Positions 1 to 10,082 of a DNA stretch of 64,000 nt are shown piece by piece (positions within the stretch are counted from its first letter, which is position 1; every line of letters starts with the position of its first letter). Source of the DNA: Kaistella montana (GTDB taxonomy: Bacteria; Bacteroidota; Bacteroidia; Flavobacteriales; Weeksellaceae); assembly GCF_024436175.1 (NCBI RefSeq), contig NZ_JANFQP010000003.1, forward strand, positions 121,149 through 185,148. The letters run 5' to 3'. The notes under the pieces were generated by a model, which saw nothing but the letters and a program-made list of their open reading frames with translations, did not search any database and was not told where the DNA came from. Position numbers and translations under genes: made by a program.

Positions 1-33
1 AATCAACTTGATTATCTCGATTGTTCTAAATTG

Positions 34-303
34 TTACCAACTTGCTTTTTTCACTCCCGGAATCAAACCTGCATTGGCCATTTCACGGAAAGTTACTCTA
101 GAAATACCGAAGGTTCTCATGTAACCTCTTGGTCTTCCTGTTAATTTACATCTGTTGTGCAATCTTACTGGTGAAGCGTCTTTCGGTAATTTTTGTAATG
201 CTTCGTAATCTCCGGCTTCTTTCAAAGCTTTTCTTTTCTCAGCATATTTTGCTACTGTAGCTTCTCTTTTGCGCTCACGCGCTTTCATTGATTCTTTAGC
301 CAT
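34..303 (-). CDS. rpsN: 30S ribosomal protein S14
   Basis: Small-subunit protein S14 (89 aa), which sits in the head of the 30S near the decoding site. The C-terminal core with [14 protein letters not shown] and the ending KKASW is diagnostic. Only one Cys is present, so this is the long zinc-free form, not the short zinc-ribbon form. It is the last complete gene of the ribosomal block and lies 3 nt after rplE. In the usual spc order rpsH would follow, beyond the left edge of the window. The 33 bases to the left hold no gene. Confidence 0.97.
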   Translation of the reverse strand: MAKESMKARERKREATVAKYAEKRKALKEAGDYEALQKLPKDASPVRLHNRCKLTGRPRGYMRTFGISRVTFREMANAGLIPGVKKASW

Positions 304-306
304 CTT

Positions 307-858
307 TTAGTTCTTTTTGAAAGGTAAACCGAAGTGAGTTAATAATGCTTTTGCTTCTTTATCAGTTTTCGCAGAAGTAACGAAAGTAATGTCCATCCCT
401 TGGATTTTTTTTACTTTGTCGATTACGATTTCTGGGAAAATGATTTGTTCAGTGATCCCCAAGTTGTAATTTCCTCTTCCGTCGAAACCGTCAGCTTTGA
501 TACCAGAGAAATCTCTGATTCGTGGTAAAGCTGAAGAAGTAAGACGATCTAAGAACTCATACATTTGGTTGGATCTTAAAGTTACTCTTGCTCCTACTGG
601 CATACCTTTTCTTAGTTTAAAAGCTGCCTCATCTTTCTTAGAGAGAGTTCCTACTGCTTTTTGGCCGGTGATTGCGGTAAGTTCTTCAACTGCATAGTCC
701 ACAATTTTTTTATCGGCTGTAGCAGCTCCTAAACCTTGCGAAATAACGATTTTTTCTAATTTAGGTACCTGCATTACAGATTTGTACCCAAATTCTTCCA
801 TCATCGCAGGAACAATTTTCTCTTTATAATTTTGTTTTGGTCTTGCTATATATTGCAT
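307..858 (-). CDS. rplE: 50S ribosomal protein L5
   Basis: Large-subunit protein L5 (183 aa), which binds 5S rRNA in the central protuberance. Recognised from full-length similarity, including the [14 protein letters not shown] segment, the TGQKAV segment and the C-terminal [13 protein letters not shown] motif. Length is normal for the family. It lies between rplX (11 nt upstream) and rpsN (3 nt downstream), and is surely cotranscribed with them. Start is ATG with only an A-rich leader before it, as usual in this phylum. Confidence 0.97.
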   Translation of the reverse strand: MQYIARPKQNYKEKIVPAMMEEFGYKSVMQVPKLEKIVISQGLGAATADKKIVDYAVEELTAITGQKAVGTLSKKDEAAFKLRKGMPVGARVTLRSNQMYEFLDRLTSSALPRIRDFSGIKADGFDGRGNYNLGITEQIIFPEIVIDKVKKIQGMDITFVTSAKTDKEAKALLTHFGLPFKKN

Positions 859-869
859 CGTCTTTATAA

Positions 870-1196
870 TTATAAGGTTTCACCGGTTGTTTTGGCAACT
901 CTTACTTTTTTATCACCTTCCACTTTGTATCCTGTTTTAGTTGCTTTACCGTTCTTGTCGATAAGTGCTACGTTAGAAATGTGGATAGATGCTTCTTTTT
1001 CTACAATTCCGCCTTGTGGGTTTGCTGCTGAAGGTTTGGTATGTTTTTTAACGATATTTAAACCTGCAACAATTACTCTAGCGTCTTTGCCTTCTTTTCT
1101 GATCACTTCAATAACTTCACCTTTTTTACCTTTAATTTCTTTCTTTCCGGTAGTGATGATTACGTTATCTCCTCTTTTGATTTTTAACTTTGTCAT
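870..1196 (-). CDS. rplX: 50S ribosomal protein L24
   Basis: Assembly-initiating protein L24 (108 aa), which binds the 5' domain of 23S rRNA near the exit tunnel. The KOW motif is visible at the N-terminus ([20 protein letters not shown]), followed by [12 protein letters not shown] and [15 protein letters not shown], all standard L24 signatures. It sits between rplN and rplE in canonical spc-operon order. A plus-strand reading frame over the same bases is a shadow. Confidence 0.97.
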   Translation of the reverse strand: MTKLKIKRGDNVIITTGKKEIKGKKGEVIEVIRKEGKDARVIVAGLNIVKKHTKPSAANPQGGIVEKEASIHISNVALIDKNGKATKTGYKVEGDKKVRVAKTTGETL

Positions 1197-1214
1197 TTTT
1201 TGTAAATTTTAAAA

Positions 1215-1583
1215 TTAAAGTACTTCAGGAGCTAATGAAATGACTTTCATATATTCTTTATCTCTTAGTTCACGGGCAACGGGTCCGAATACACGGGTAC
1301 CTCTCATTTCTCCGGCTGCGTTAAGAAGAACACAAGCATTGTCGTCGAATTTGATGTAAGATCCATCTTTTCTTCTTACTGCTTTTTTAGTTCTTACTAC
1401 TACTGCTTTAGAAACGGTTCCTTTTTTGGCGTTTCCTTGTGGTGTAGAATCTTTGATAGTAACTACGATTTTATCACCAACTGAAGCGTATCTTCTTCTG
1501 GTTCCTCCCAGAACTCTGATAACAAGTACTTCTTTTGCACCTGTGTTATCAGCAACTTTTAATCTTGATTCGGTTTGTAACAT
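1215..1583 (-). CDS. rplN: 50S ribosomal protein L14
   Basis: Large-subunit interface protein L14 (122 aa), part of the subunit bridge with 16S helix 44. It begins [18 protein letters not shown] and contains the signature [15 protein letters not shown] and the ending [13 protein letters not shown], all typical. Its ATG overlaps the stop codon of rpsQ by one base (TAATG arrangement), which suggests translational coupling. Confidence 0.97.
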   Translation of the reverse strand: MLQTESRLKVADNTGAKEVLVIRVLGGTRRRYASVGDKIVVTIKDSTPQGNAKKGTVSKAVVVRTKKAVRRKDGSYIKFDDNACVLLNAAGEMRGTRVFGPVARELRDKEYMKVISLAPEVL

Positions 1584-1837
1584 TACTTAGCTTTTTCAAT
1601 GATTCGTACTAATCTCCATCTTTTACTTTTACTTAAAGGTCTTGTTTCAGTAATTAATACTGTATCCCCTTCAGTACACTCGTTGTTTTCGTCGTGAGCG
1701 GTATATTTTTTCGTTTTTAGAACGAATTTACCGTACATCGGGTGCTTTACTCTGGTAGTTTCACTTACAACAATGGTTTTTTCCATTTTATTGCTGGAAA
1801 CAATTCCGATTCTTTCTTTTCTTAAATTTCTATCCAT
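1583..1837 (-). CDS. rpsQ: 30S ribosomal protein S17
   Basis: Primary 16S rRNA-binding protein S17 (84 aa), OB-fold. Diagnostic segments are [19 protein letters not shown] and [16 protein letters not shown], ending in the [14 protein letters not shown] motif. Its stop codon shares one base with the rplN start. It follows rpmC by 15 nt in normal spc order. Confidence 0.97.
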   Translation of the reverse strand: MDRNLRKERIGIVSSNKMEKTIVVSETTRVKHPMYGKFVLKTKKYTAHDENNECTEGDTVLITETRPLSKSKRWRLVRIIEKAK

Positions 1838-1852
1838 GATAAAATGAAATTC

Positions 1853-2041
1853 TTATTGTTGTTTTAGTGTTAATTCAGTTTCAAGACGAGCGATTGTTTT
1901 TCTCAAGTCTCTGATTTGAATAGGATTTTCAATCGGGCTGATTGCGTGTGCAAGTTTCAATTTGTTGAAATCTGCTTTTACTTCAGCTAATTTGTTTTGG
2001 ATGTCTCCTGCGCTTAGATTTTTGATGTCAGCTTTTTTCAT
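1853..2041 (-). CDS. rpmC: 50S ribosomal protein L29
   Basis: Small helical protein L29 (62 aa) near the polypeptide exit tunnel, part of the docking surface for SRP and trigger factor together with L23. Recognised from the two-helix pattern with NPIQIRDLRKTIARLETEL near the C-terminus. It lies 12 nt after rplP. Confidence 0.96.
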   Translation of the reverse strand: MKKADIKNLSAGDIQNKLAEVKADFNKLKLAHAISPIENPIQIRDLRKTIARLETELTLKQQ

Positions 2042-2053
2042 AATAATTTCAGA

Positions 2054-2479
2054 TTATTGAGGTTGAACAAAATCGTTAGCGACTACAAATTTGGTAACTA
2101 CCGGTAATTTTTGTGCGGCAAGTCTTAGTGCTTCTTTCGCTACATCGTAAGGAACACCGCCTACTTCGAACATAATTTTCCCTGGTTTTACTACAGATAC
2201 CCAATATTCCACGGCACCTTTACCTTTACCCATACGTACTTCGGCTGGTTTCTTGGTGATAGGCTTATCCGGGAAGATTTTGATCCATAGTTGACCTTCT
2301 CTTTTCATATATCTTGTAGCAGCGATACGAGCTGCTTCAATTTGTCTTGCAGTGATCCAAGCTCCTTCTGTTGCTTTGATACCGAAAGTTCCGTAAGCAA
2401 GTTGATTCCCTCTTTGGGCAATCCCCTTCATTTTCATCTTGTGAACTTTACGGAATTTGGTTCTTTTTGGTTGTAACAT
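2054..2479 (-). CDS. rplP: 50S ribosomal protein L16
   Basis: Large-subunit protein L16 (141 aa), which lies near the A-site tRNA and is needed for late 50S assembly. It starts [15 protein letters not shown] and contains [15 protein letters not shown] and [19 protein letters not shown], all family signatures. An 81-nt gap separates it from rpsC upstream. That gap holds short AT-rich direct repeats of the form ATTTTAG but no promoter that I can call. Confidence 0.97.
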   Translation of the reverse strand: MLQPKRTKFRKVHKMKMKGIAQRGNQLAYGTFGIKATEGAWITARQIEAARIAATRYMKREGQLWIKIFPDKPITKKPAEVRMGKGKGAVEYWVSVVKPGKIMFEVGGVPYDVAKEALRLAAQKLPVVTKFVVANDFVQPQ

Positions 2480-2560
2480 AATTTCTTAAATTTTAGATTT
2501 TAGATTTTAGCTTTTAAAAAAGTAACGGTCATTTAAAACTGTCCTCTAAAATTTTATTAA

Positions 2561-3295
2561 TTATTTTCTTTCTCTTGGTCTTCTGTCTCCTCTATCGCCT
2601 CTTTCATTTCTCTCTCCTCTTCCTCCTGCGGCTTTCTTCTGCTGTCCTACTAGTGGAGAAAGGTCTCTTTTACCGTAAACTTCTCCTTTCATGATCCAAA
2701 CTTTCACGCCTAATTTCCCATACTGAGTAAGTGCTTCACCGATATGATAATCGATATCTGCTCTAAAAGTTGACAATGGGATTCTTCCTTCTTTGAAAGA
2801 TTCGCTTCTTGCCATTTCAGCTCCGTTTAATCTACCTGAGATTTGTACCTTGATTCCTTCAGCTCCCATTCTCATGGTGCTTTGAATTGCCATTTTCACA
2901 GCTCTTCTGTAAGAAATTCTATTTTCGATTTGTTTTGCGATGCTGTCAGCAACTAATACTGCGTCTAGTTCAGGTCTTTTGATTTCGAAGATGTTGATTT
3001 GGATATCCTTATCGGTAATCTTTTTCAATTCTTCTTTTAATTTATCAACTTCCTGTCCTCCTTTTCCGATGATTAATCCCGGTCTAGCAGTAGTGATGGT
3101 TACTGTTACTAATTTTAGGGTTCTTTCAATATAGATTTTTGAAATACCACCTTTAGATAATCTAGCTTCAAGGTATCTTCTGATTTTGTAATCTTCAGCG
3201 ATTCTGTCGCCGTAGTTTTTACCACCAAACCAGTTAGAATCCCATCCTCTGATGATACCTAATCTGTTACCAATTGGATTTGTCTTCTGTCCCAT
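2561..3295 (-). CDS. rpsC: 30S ribosomal protein S3
   Basis: Small-subunit protein S3 (244 aa), which lines the mRNA entry channel and has helicase-like activity with S4. It starts [21 protein letters not shown] type-II KH domain with the loop GLIIGKGG is at about residues 73-80, and the S3 C-terminal domain covers about 110-215. The last 25 residues form an Arg/Gly/Glu/Asp-rich tail that extends past the core fold and is probably disordered and rRNA-binding. It lies 7 nt after rplV. Confidence 0.97.
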   Translation of the reverse strand: MGQKTNPIGNRLGIIRGWDSNWFGGKNYGDRIAEDYKIRRYLEARLSKGGISKIYIERTLKLVTVTITTARPGLIIGKGGQEVDKLKEELKKITDKDIQINIFEIKRPELDAVLVADSIAKQIENRISYRRAVKMAIQSTMRMGAEGIKVQISGRLNGAEMARSESFKEGRIPLSTFRADIDYHIGEALTQYGKLGVKVWIMKGEVYGKRDLSPLVGQQKKAAGGRGERNERGDRGDRRPRERK

Positions 3296-3302
3296 ACCTT
3301 GA

Positions 3303-3704
3303 TTATTTATTGTCTTTAGTACCTAAAATTAGTGTAATGTGGTTCGATCTTTTTCTGATTCTGTGTCCTCTACCTTGTGGTGCAGGTCTTAGTCTCTTCA
3401 ATTGTCTAGCACTATCAACCATAATTTCTTTTACGATTAAGTTTGCTTCTTCGATATCAGCTCCTTCGTTTTTAGCTTGCCAGTTTGCCATTGCAGAAAG
3501 AAGAACTTTCTCCAATTTGTTTGAAGCCTCTTTTTTAGAAAACTTAAGGATAGCTAAAGCTTTATCTACTTCTACTCCTCTGATGATATCAGCAACTAAT
3601 CTCATCTTTCTTGGAGAAGATGGGCAATCATTATGTAACGCTTTTGCTACATCTTGGTTTGCTATTTTACGTGCTAATGCACTTTCTCTTTTTCTTGATC
3701 CCAT
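3303..3704 (-). CDS. rplV: 50S ribosomal protein L22
   Basis: Large-subunit protein L22 (133 aa), whose long beta-hairpin lines the exit tunnel and influences macrolide sensitivity. The family motif [14 protein letters not shown] is followed by the hairpin region [20 protein letters not shown]. No insertion or deletion is obvious in the hairpin tip. The N-terminus has a short Ala/Lys/Arg-rich extension before the core. It is 2 nt from rpsS. Confidence 0.97.
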   Translation of the reverse strand: MGSRKRESALARKIANQDVAKALHNDCPSSPRKMRLVADIIRGVEVDKALAILKFSKKEASNKLEKVLLSAMANWQAKNEGADIEEANLIVKEIMVDSARQLKRLRPAPQGRGHRIRKRSNHITLILGTKDNK

Positions 3705-3706
3705 GA

Positions 3707-3985
3707 TTATCTACCTCCTTTATTTTTGTTACCACCGTGACCTCTGAAAGATCTTGTCGGAGAAAATTCGCCTAACTTGTGACCTACCATGTTTTCGGTT
3801 ACGTATACTGGGATAAAAGATTTCCCGTTGTGTACTGCGATGGTTTGTCCTACGAAGTCCGGAGAGATCATTGATGCTCTGGACCAAGTTTTAATAACTG
3901 TCTTCTTACCAGACTCTATATTTGCCTGAACCTTCTTATCTAAAGTGTGATGAATGAAAGGTCCTTTCTTAAGTGATCTTGCCAT
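3707..3985 (-). CDS. rpsS: 30S ribosomal protein S19
   Basis: Small-subunit head protein S19 (92 aa), which contacts the A-site tRNA and S13. Diagnostic sequence is [10 protein letters not shown] at the start, then [16 protein letters not shown] and the C-terminal [16 protein letters not shown]. It lies 2 nt after rplB in canonical order. Confidence 0.97.
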   Translation of the reverse strand: MARSLKKGPFIHHTLDKKVQANIESGKKTVIKTWSRASMISPDFVGQTIAVHNGKSFIPVYVTENMVGHKLGEFSPTRSFRGHGGNKNKGGR

Positions 3986-3987
3986 AA

Positions 3988-4809
3988 TTATTTTCTTTTA
4001 GATACGATAAATCGGTTAGACGCTTTGTTTTTCTTTCTAGTTTTGTAACCTTTAGCCGGCATACCATTTCTAGATCTTGGGTGACCTCCTGAAGAACGTC
4101 CTTCACCACCTCCCATTGGGTGATCAACTGGGTTCATTACAACTGGTCTTGTTCTAGGTCTTCTTCCTAACCATCTGCTTCTACCTGCTTTACCAGATAC
4201 GGTAAGTTGGTGATCAGAGTTAGAAACAGATCCAATCATAGCCATACACTCAGTAAGAACCATTCTTGATTCTCCTGAAGGTAATTTTACGATTGCGTAT
4301 TTACCATCTCTTGAAGTTAACTGTGCTGAAGATCCTGCACTTCTTGCCATTACCGCACCTTGACCAGGTCTAAGTTCGATACAAGATACTACAGTTCCTA
4401 ATGGAATGTTCTTCAACTTCATTGCATTACCTACGTTAGGTTCTGCAGCTTCCGAAGCGATTACTTTCTGATCTACTTTGATCCCATTTGGAGCGATGAT
4501 ATATCTCTTCTCTCCATCTGTGTACTCTACTAGAGCGATGAAAGCTGTTCTGTTCGGATCGTACTCTACAGTTTTTACCGTTCCTTCAACATCAAACTTG
4601 TTTCTTTTGAAGTCGATAATTCTGTACTTTTGTTTGTGTCCACCTCCGGTGTAACGCATGGTCATTTTACCAGTATTGTTACGACCACCTGACTTTTTAA
4701 TACCAACGGTTAGAGACTTCTCTGGTTTGTTGGTAGTAATTTCCTCAAAGTTGTTCACAACTCTGAATCTCTGTCCCGGGGTGATAGGTTTTAATTTTCT
4801 AACAGACAT
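3988..4809 (-). CDS. rplB: 50S ribosomal protein L2
   Basis: Large-subunit protein L2 (273 aa), required for subunit association and peptidyl-transferase assembly. It carries RNA-binding OB and SH3-like domains and the conserved C-terminal segment with the catalytic-region His in [16 protein letters not shown]. Length is normal. It sits between rplW and rpsS. Confidence 0.98.
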   Translation of the reverse strand: MSVRKLKPITPGQRFRVVNNFEEITTNKPEKSLTVGIKKSGGRNNTGKMTMRYTGGGHKQKYRIIDFKRNKFDVEGTVKTVEYDPNRTAFIALVEYTDGEKRYIIAPNGIKVDQKVIASEAAEPNVGNAMKLKNIPLGTVVSCIELRPGQGAVMARSAGSSAQLTSRDGKYAIVKLPSGESRMVLTECMAMIGSVSNSDHQLTVSGKAGRSRWLGRRPRTRPVVMNPVDHPMGGGEGRSSGGHPRSRNGMPAKGYKTRKKNKASNRFIVSKRK

Positions 4810-4822
4810 TACTATTGATTAT

Positions 4823-5113
4823 TTAATTCGTTGCAAAAATATCAATTACTTCTCCTTCTACTAGAGAAACAACTGCTTTCTTCAATTTGTTGGTTTTCCC
4901 AACCTGTAATCCTTTTTTGGTGTGTTTCGCTGAAACTTTAGGAGCGTAAATCATTGTTCTTACGTCTGCTACTTTTACACCATAAGCCTCTTCTATCGCT
5001 TTTTTGATTTGGATTTTATTCGCTTTTGTGTTCACAAAAAAAGAATAAGCTCCTCTCAAATCGGTAAGATAGTTCGCTTTTTCTGAAATGATCGGTTTAA
5101 TAATAATAGACAT
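4823..5113 (-). CDS. rplW: 50S ribosomal protein L23
   Basis: Exit-tunnel protein L23 (96 aa), docking site for trigger factor and SRP. Recognised from IIKPIISEKANYL at the start and FFVNTKANKIQIKKAIEEAYGV, the core of the family. It lies 3 nt after rplD. Confidence 0.97.
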   Translation of the reverse strand: MSIIIKPIISEKANYLTDLRGAYSFFVNTKANKIQIKKAIEEAYGVKVADVRTMIYAPKVSAKHTKKGLQVGKTNKLKKAVVSLVEGEVIDIFATN

Positions 5114-5116
5114 GAT

Positions 5117-5746
5117 TTATTTTCTTAAGTTTTCCTGAAATTTTTCGATAGCACCTTCTAAAAATACAATCTCGCCAGCGTTTACTAAATCATAAGAACT
5201 GATCTCGTTATAAGTCAATACTTTTGTTTTAGGTAAATTTCTTGATGACAGATATACATTTTTGTTAGCTTCAGGTAAAATATATAAAGATTTTTTACCT
5301 TCAAATCCTAATGCATTGTTCAGATTGATAAATTCTTTAGTTTTTGGAGCTTCAAAGTTGAATGCTTCTAAAACTTTAATAGAATTGTCTCTCATTTTCT
5401 GAGAAAGCACAGATTTTTTTGCTAATCTTTTCAAAGCTTTGTTCAATTTGAATCTGTAGTCTCTTGGTTTTGGACCGAAAACTCTACCTCCACCTCTGAA
5501 AGTTGGAGATTTGATATCCCCGTATCTTGCAGATCCAGATCCTTTTTGCTTCTTAAGCTTTCTTGTAGAAGCTGTAATTTCGCTTCTTTCTTTCGATTTA
5601 TGTGTCCCTTGTCTTTGTGCAGCAAGGTATTGTTTCACTTCTAAGTAAACCGCGTGCTGATTTGGCTCAATACCAAAGATAGCGTCGTCTAACTGAACAG
5701 ATCTTCCGGTTTCTTTTCCTGATGTATTGTATACTACTAGTTCCAT
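5117..5746 (-). CDS. rplD: 50S ribosomal protein L4
   Basis: Large-subunit protein L4 (209 aa). Its extended loop, with [13 protein letters not shown] and [14 protein letters not shown], reaches the exit tunnel. In E. coli L4 is also the autogenous repressor of the S10 operon. Whether that holds here is unknown. The start overlaps the end of rplC by 10 nt, so the two genes are likely translationally coupled. Confidence 0.97.
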   Translation of the reverse strand: MELVVYNTSGKETGRSVQLDDAIFGIEPNQHAVYLEVKQYLAAQRQGTHKSKERSEITASTRKLKKQKGSGSARYGDIKSPTFRGGGRVFGPKPRDYRFKLNKALKRLAKKSVLSQKMRDNSIKVLEAFNFEAPKTKEFINLNNALGFEGKKSLYILPEANKNVYLSSRNLPKTKVLTYNEISSYDLVNAGEIVFLEGAIEKFQENLRK

Positions 5747-6363
5747 TTTCTGATAATTACATAAGAATTTTTTGCTCCCGGAACAGCACCTTTTACTACT
5801 AAAAGATTTTGCTCTTCATCTACTTTTAACACTTGAAGGTTTTGTACGGTAACTTGCTTACCACCCATTCTACCTGCCATACGCATTCCTTTGAATACTC
5901 TTGACGGGTCGGATCCTGCACCGATAGAACCTGGAGCTCTCAATCTGTTGTGCTGTCCGTGAGTTGCTTGCATTACCCCACCGAAGTTGTGTCTTTTTAC
6001 AACCCCTTGGAAACCTTTACCTTTTGAAGTTCCTGTAACGTCAACATACTCGCCTTGAGCAAATAAATTAACTTTCACTTCATCTCCAACGCTTAAACTG
6101 TCTACGAATTCATGATAGAATTCTACCAATTTAGCTTTTGGAGCAGAACCAGCCTTCTTGAAATGGCCGGCTAACGCTTTACCAACGTTCTTTTCACTCT
6201 TGTCATCGAAACCAAGTTGAGCAGCTTTGTACCCATCTTTTTCTACGGTTCTGACCTGTAAAACCGAGCAAGGACCAGCTTGAATAACTGTACATGGCAT
6301 GTTTTTGCCATTTTCGTCAAACAAGGAAGTCATCCCGATTTTTTTACCAATAATACCTGACAT
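5737..6363 (-). CDS. rplC: 50S ribosomal protein L3
   Basis: Large-subunit protein L3 (208 aa), one of two initiators of 50S assembly, reaching the peptidyl-transferase centre. It starts [19 protein letters not shown] and carries [16 protein letters not shown] and the loop [19 protein letters not shown] with the usual Gln target region for methylation (THGQHN). It is the first ribosomal gene after the promoter at 6460-6489 and the short leader ORF at 6380-6436. Confidence 0.98.
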   Translation of the reverse strand: MSGIIGKKIGMTSLFDENGKNMPCTVIQAGPCSVLQVRTVEKDGYKAAQLGFDDKSEKNVGKALAGHFKKAGSAPKAKLVEFYHEFVDSLSVGDEVKVNLFAQGEYVDVTGTSKGKGFQGVVKRHNFGGVMQATHGQHNRLRAPGSIGAGSDPSRVFKGMRMAGRMGGKQVTVQNLQVLKVDEEQNLLVVKGAVPGAKNSYVIIRKWN

Positions 6364-6379
6364 TGTTTATATATATTAT

Positions 6380-6436
6380 TTAAAATTCACGTTTATCAAT
6401 CGAGGTTTCAGTGATTTCTACTTCTGAAATAGGCAT
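6380..6436 (-). CDS. Possible 18-codon leader ORF upstream of rplC
   Basis: A short ATG-to-TAA frame encodes MPISEVEITETSIDKREF. It starts about 17 nt after the predicted transcription start and stops 16 nt before the rplC ATG, so it fills almost the whole leader. An inverted repeat (TTTCAG at 6406-6411 with CTGAAA at 6424-6429) lies inside it. It could be a leader peptide for translational control of the operon, or a chance frame: an 18-codon stop-free run is not rare. No family is recognised. Confidence 0.3.
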   Translation of the reverse strand: MPISEVEITETSIDKREF

Positions 6437-6459
6437 ACTTCTTCCCTAAATTGAGTGTG

Positions 6460-6489
6460 CAAATGTATGAAGTTTTTTTGAATTGACAA
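6460..6489 (-). promoter_or_regulatory. Promoter of the rplC (S10) operon
   Basis: On the minus strand TTG (6487-6489), 19 nt, then TACATTTG (6460-6467), an exact match to the Bacteroidota consensus TTG-N19-TAnnTTTG. Transcription would start near 6453, giving a leader of about 90 nt before rplC. It sits just after the terminator of the rpsJ unit, so the S10 part can be controlled separately from rpsL-rpsG-fusA-rpsJ. Confidence 0.85.
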
Positions 6490-6569
6490 TGAGTGAGTTA
6501 AAAAATATTGATAAAAAACTAAAAAAACTTTAGATTTTTATCAAATTTAATATTACACCATTACAAACC

Positions 6570-6602
6570 AAAAAAAATCCCTCTTCTTTCGAAAAGGGAT
6601 TT
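6570..6602 (-). terminator. Intrinsic terminator after rpsJ
   Basis: On the minus strand the arms AAATCCCT and AGGGATTT enclose a short loop and are followed by a run of T residues. It ends the rpsL-rpsG-fusA-rpsJ transcript 24 nt after the rpsJ stop. Confidence 0.85.
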
Positions 6603-6626
6603 GCTATCATAGCAAAGGTGATTTTA

Positions 6627-6932
6627 TCACACTTTAATTTCTACATCAACTCCTGAAGGAAGCTCTAATTTCATTAGTGCATCTACAGTTTTAGAAGAAG
6701 AAGAATAGATATCCATCAATCTCTTGTGAGCAGAAAGTTGGAACTGTTCTCTTGCTTTCTTGTTTACGTGTGGAGATCTCAACACAGTGAAGATTCTCTT
6801 ATTGGTTGGCAATGGAATTGGTCCGTTTACAACAGCACCAGTCGCTTTTACCGTTCTCACGATTTTTTCAGCAGATTTGTCTACCAAATTGTAATCGTAA
6901 GATTTTAATTTTATTCTGATTCTTTGTGACAT
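6627..6932 (-). CDS. rpsJ: 30S ribosomal protein S10
   Basis: S10 (101 aa), a 30S head protein and, as NusE, a transcription antitermination partner of NusB. It starts [18 protein letters not shown]. Family motifs are [28 protein letters not shown] and RLMDIY. It lies 19 nt after fusA and is cut off from rplC by a terminator and a new promoter. So here rpsJ belongs to the str-type unit, not the S10-type unit. Confidence 0.97.
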   Translation of the reverse strand: MSQRIRIKLKSYDYNLVDKSAEKIVRTVKATGAVVNGPIPLPTNKRIFTVLRSPHVNKKAREQFQLSAHKRLMDIYSSSSKTVDALMKLELPSGVDVEIKV

Positions 6933-6951
6933 TTTAATCTAAATTTTAATA

Positions 6952-9069
6952 TTAACCTCTTGCTTTAGCGATTACGTCTTCGGCAACGTTAGTAGGTGCT
7001 GCTTCGTATTTTTCAAATTCCATAGAAGATGTTGCTCTACCTGAAGAAAGTGTTCTGAGTGAAGTAACATATCCGAACATTTCAGAAAGTGGAACGAATG
7101 CTTTGATTACTTTCGCATTGTTTCTATCGTCCATACCGTTTACAGTACCTCTTCTTCTGTTCAAATCTCCTACGATGTCTCCCATATATTCTTCCGGAGT
7201 TACAACCTCCAGTTTCATAATTGGTTCCATGATTACAGGCTTCGCTTTTTTACCAGCTTCTTTGAAGCCCATCTTAGCAGCAAGTTCGAAGGAAAGTTGG
7301 TCAGAATCCACTGGGTGGAAAGATCCATCTTTCAATACTACTTTGATACCATCGATTTCGAATCCGGCCAATGGACCATTTTTCATTGCTTCTTTGAAAC
7401 CTTTCTCTACTGCAGGAACGAATTCTTTAGGAATGTTACCTCCTTTGATTTCGTTAATGAATTCAAGACCAGCTTTGTTATCATCTGCAGGACCGATTTC
7501 AAATACGATATCTGCAAATTTACCTCTACCACCAGATTGTTTTTTGTAAACTTCTCTGTGGTTTGCAACCATGGTAAGGTTTTCTTTGTATTCTACTTGA
7601 GGTTGACCTTGGTTTACTTCAACTTTGAACTCTCTTCTCATACGGTCAACAATAATGTCGAGGTGAAGCTCACCCATACCGGAAATGATTGTTTGTCCAG
7701 AAGCTTCGTCAGTTTTCACTGTGAAAGTAGGATCTTCTTCTGCCAATTTAGCAAGAGCGTTACCCATTTTATCTTGGTCAGCTTTAGTTTTAGGTTCTAC
7801 CGCGATACCGATTACTGGATCAGGGAAAACCATAGATTCTAGAACGATTGGGTTTTTCTCATCACACAAGGTATCCCCTGTTTTGATTGATTTGAAACCT
7901 ACTGCTGCACCAATATCTCCTGCTTCAATATATTCTACAGGGTTTTGCTTATTAGCGTGCATCTGATAAATTCTAGAGATTCTTTCTTTATCACCTGAAC
8001 GAGTGTTCAGTACATAAGAACCAGCATCCAATCTACCTGAATATGCTCTAAAGAATGCTAATCTTCCTACGAAAGGATCGGTAGCAATTTTAAATGCTAA
8101 TGCAGAGAAAGGTTCTTTTACGTCTGGTTTTCTAACGATTTCAGCATCAGTTCTTGGGTCAGTTCCTTTGATATCATCCTTATCTAATGGAGAAGGAAGG
8201 TATTTACAAACTGCATCAAGCATGAACTGTACACCTTTATTTTTGAATGAAGAACCGCAAGTCATCGGAATGATAGACAAATCGATTGTTGCTTTTCTTA
8301 ATGCTTCGTTGATTTCGTCTTCAGAGATAGAATCTGGATCTTCGAAGAATTTCTCCATCAAAGTTTCATCGTAATCAGCTACTGCTTCTACTAATTTCTC
8401 TCTGTATTCAAGAACTTCATCTTTCATATCTTCAGGAATTGGCACTACCTCGAAAGTAGCTCCTTGTCCTGCTTCATCCCAGATGATCGCTCTGTTTTTG
8501 ATCAAGTCTACAACACCTTTGAAATCTTCTTCAGCACCGATTGGCAAAACGATTGGAACTGCGTTTGATCCTAACATTGTCTTAACTTGGTTTACCACGT
8601 TAAGGAAGTCAGCACCTTGTCTATCCATTTTGTTTACGAATCCCATTCTTGCAACTTTGTAGTTATCAGCAAGTCTCCAGTTGGTTTCAGACTGAGGCTC
8701 TACTCCGTCTACTGCAGAGAAAAGGAATACCAATCCATCTAATACTCTCAAAGATCTGTTAACCTCTACCGTAAAATCAACGTGTCCCGGTGTATCAATG
8801 ATATTGAAGTGGTAAGGTTTTGTTTCAGGAAGAACTTTACCTTGGTCTGTTGGGAAATTCCAAGAACAAGTAGTTGCTGCAGAAGTAATGGTAATACCTC
8901 TTTCAGCCTCTTGCTCCATCCAGTCCATTGTAGAAGCACCTTCGTGAACCTCTCCGATTTTGTGAGTTTTACCAGTGTAAAACAAAATTCTTTCTGTTGT
9001 GGTGGTTTTTCCTGCATCAATGTGAGCAGCAATACCAATATTTCTTGTAAATTTAAGATCTCTTGCCAT
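6952..9069 (-). CDS. fusA: Elongation factor G
   Basis: Translocation GTPase EF-G (705 aa), which also splits post-termination ribosomes with RRF. The GTP-binding motifs are AHIDAGKT (residues 15-22), DTPGHVDF and NKMDRQGAD. Domains II to V follow at normal length, with domain IV containing [14 protein letters not shown]. It lies between rpsG (6 nt) and rpsJ (19 nt). tuf, often found next to fusA, is absent. Several long shadow frames on both strands overlie this gene. Confidence 0.98.
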   Translation of the reverse strand: MARDLKFTRNIGIAAHIDAGKTTTTERILFYTGKTHKIGEVHEGASTMDWMEQEAERGITITSAATTCSWNFPTDQGKVLPETKPYHFNIIDTPGHVDFTVEVNRSLRVLDGLVFLFSAVDGVEPQSETNWRLADNYKVARMGFVNKMDRQGADFLNVVNQVKTMLGSNAVPIVLPIGAEEDFKGVVDLIKNRAIIWDEAGQGATFEVVPIPEDMKDEVLEYREKLVEAVADYDETLMEKFFEDPDSISEDEINEALRKATIDLSIIPMTCGSSFKNKGVQFMLDAVCKYLPSPLDKDDIKGTDPRTDAEIVRKPDVKEPFSALAFKIATDPFVGRLAFFRAYSGRLDAGSYVLNTRSGDKERISRIYQMHANKQNPVEYIEAGDIGAAVGFKSIKTGDTLCDEKNPIVLESMVFPDPVIGIAVEPKTKADQDKMGNALAKLAEEDPTFTVKTDEASGQTIISGMGELHLDIIVDRMRREFKVEVNQGQPQVEYKENLTMVANHREVYKKQSGGRGKFADIVFEIGPADDNKAGLEFINEIKGGNIPKEFVPAVEKGFKEAMKNGPLAGFEIDGIKVVLKDGSFHPVDSDQLSFELAAKMGFKEAGKKAKPVIMEPIMKLEVVTPEEYMGDIVGDLNRRRGTVNGMDDRNNAKVIKAFVPLSEMFGYVTSLRTLSSGRATSSMEFEKYEAAPTNVAEDVIAKARG

Positions 9070-9075
9070 TTCAGA

Positions 9076-9552
9076 TTAGAATTTAAAGTGTGAAAATGCT
9101 TTGTTTGCTTCAGCCATTCTGTGAGTGTCTGTTTTCTTTTTGTAAGCAGCACCTTCTTCTTTCGCAGCAGCGATAACTTCAGCAGCTAATTTCTGAGCCA
9201 TTGATTTATCGTTTCTTGCTTTTGAATATTTGATTAACCATTTCATTGCCATAGAAATTTTTCTATCAGCTCTGATTGGCATAGGAATTTGGAAGTTAGC
9301 ACCACCGATTCTTCTTGAACGTACTTCTACGTGAGGCATTACGTTGGTTAACGCATCTTTCCAGATTTCCAAAGAAGTCTTTTCGTTTTCTCCTTTTTTG
9401 CTTTCTACGATATCTAAAGCATCATAGAAAATTTTGAATGCGATAGATTTTTTACCATCAAGCATCAAATTGTTTACAAATCTTGTTACCAGTTGATCAT
9501 TAAATTTAGGATCCGGTAACAACGGTCTTTTTTTCGCTTTTGTCTTTCTCAT
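9076..9552 (-). CDS. rpsG: 30S ribosomal protein S7
   Basis: S7 (158 aa), which nucleates assembly of the 30S head and contacts the E-site tRNA. It starts [17 protein letters not shown] and contains [19 protein letters not shown] and the signature [18 protein letters not shown]. In E. coli S7 represses the str operon. No matching leader structure was identified here. Confidence 0.97.
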   Translation of the reverse strand: MRKTKAKKRPLLPDPKFNDQLVTRFVNNLMLDGKKSIAFKIFYDALDIVESKKGENEKTSLEIWKDALTNVMPHVEVRSRRIGGANFQIPMPIRADRKISMAMKWLIKYSKARNDKSMAQKLAAEVIAAAKEEGAAYKKKTDTHRMAEANKAFSHFKF

Positions 9553-9577
9553 TGTTTCGTTTCTTACTAATTAATGA

Positions 9578-9991
9578 TTACTTTTTCTTACCTTTTGCAG
9601 GTGCTGCAGCTGCTTGACCTGGTTTTGGTCTTTTCGCTCCATACTTAGATCTTCTTTGTGTTCTGCCGCTTACGCCTGCAGTATCCAAAGCTCCACGAAC
9701 AATGTGATAACGTACTCCCGGTAGGTCTTTCACCCTTCCTCCGCGTACCAATACTATCGAGTGCTCTTGAAGATTGTGTCCTTCGCCCGGGATATAAGCG
9801 TTGACTTCTTTACCATTAGAAAGTCTTACCCTTGCAACTTTTCTAAGTGCAGAGTTAGGTTTCTTAGGGGTAGTGGTATATACTCTTGTACATACACCTC
9901 GTCTTTGTGGACAGGAATCAAGTGCAGCCGATTTACTCTTCTTGGTAAGTGCGACTCTTCCTTTTCTAACTAATTGTTGAATAGTAGGCAT
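9578..9991 (-). CDS. rpsL: 30S ribosomal protein S12
   Basis: Decoding-site protein S12 (137 aa). The loops known to carry streptomycin-resistance changes read [11 protein letters not shown] (residues 41-51) and [13 protein letters not shown] (about 84-96), that is, the sensitive wild-type form. The C-terminus has an Ala/Lys-rich tail ([11 protein letters not shown]) after the core. It is the first gene of the ribosomal block, with a strong promoter 25 nt upstream. Confidence 0.98.
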   Translation of the reverse strand: MPTIQQLVRKGRVALTKKSKSAALDSCPQRRGVCTRVYTTTPKKPNSALRKVARVRLSNGKEVNAYIPGEGHNLQEHSIVLVRGGRVKDLPGVRYHIVRGALDTAGVSGRTQRRSKYGAKRPKPGQAAAAPAKGKKK

Positions 9992-10015
9992 TTAATTGCT
10001 TTTTATTTTAGGGTG

Positions 10016-10046
10016 CAAAAGTATGAAATATTTTTTAACCCACAAA
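10016..10046 (-). promoter_or_regulatory. Promoter of the rpsL-rpsG-fusA-rpsJ operon
   Basis: On the minus strand TTTG (10043-10046), 19 nt, then TACTTTTG (10016-10023). This is an exact match to the Bacteroidota promoter consensus. The start would be near 10009, leaving a very short leader before rpsL. Confidence 0.88.
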
Positions 10047-10082
10047 TACTGATTAATAATTATTTACGATTTTTTAATAGCA

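Noticed and set aside
2480..2560. ATTTTAG direct repeats between rplP and rpsC as a possible regulatory element
   Set aside because: Short, AT-only, with no promoter consensus and no stable hairpin; nothing beyond a spacer can be supported.
7103..7549. 148-codon plus-strand frame inside fusA
   Set aside because: It lies wholly antisense to a certain EF-G gene, has no recognisable domain, and arises from codon bias of the real frame.
8766..9152. 128-codon minus-strand frame across the fusA/rpsG boundary
   Set aside because: It is out of frame with two certain genes on the same strand and its low-complexity Leu/Lys/Gln content is typical of a shifted frame.
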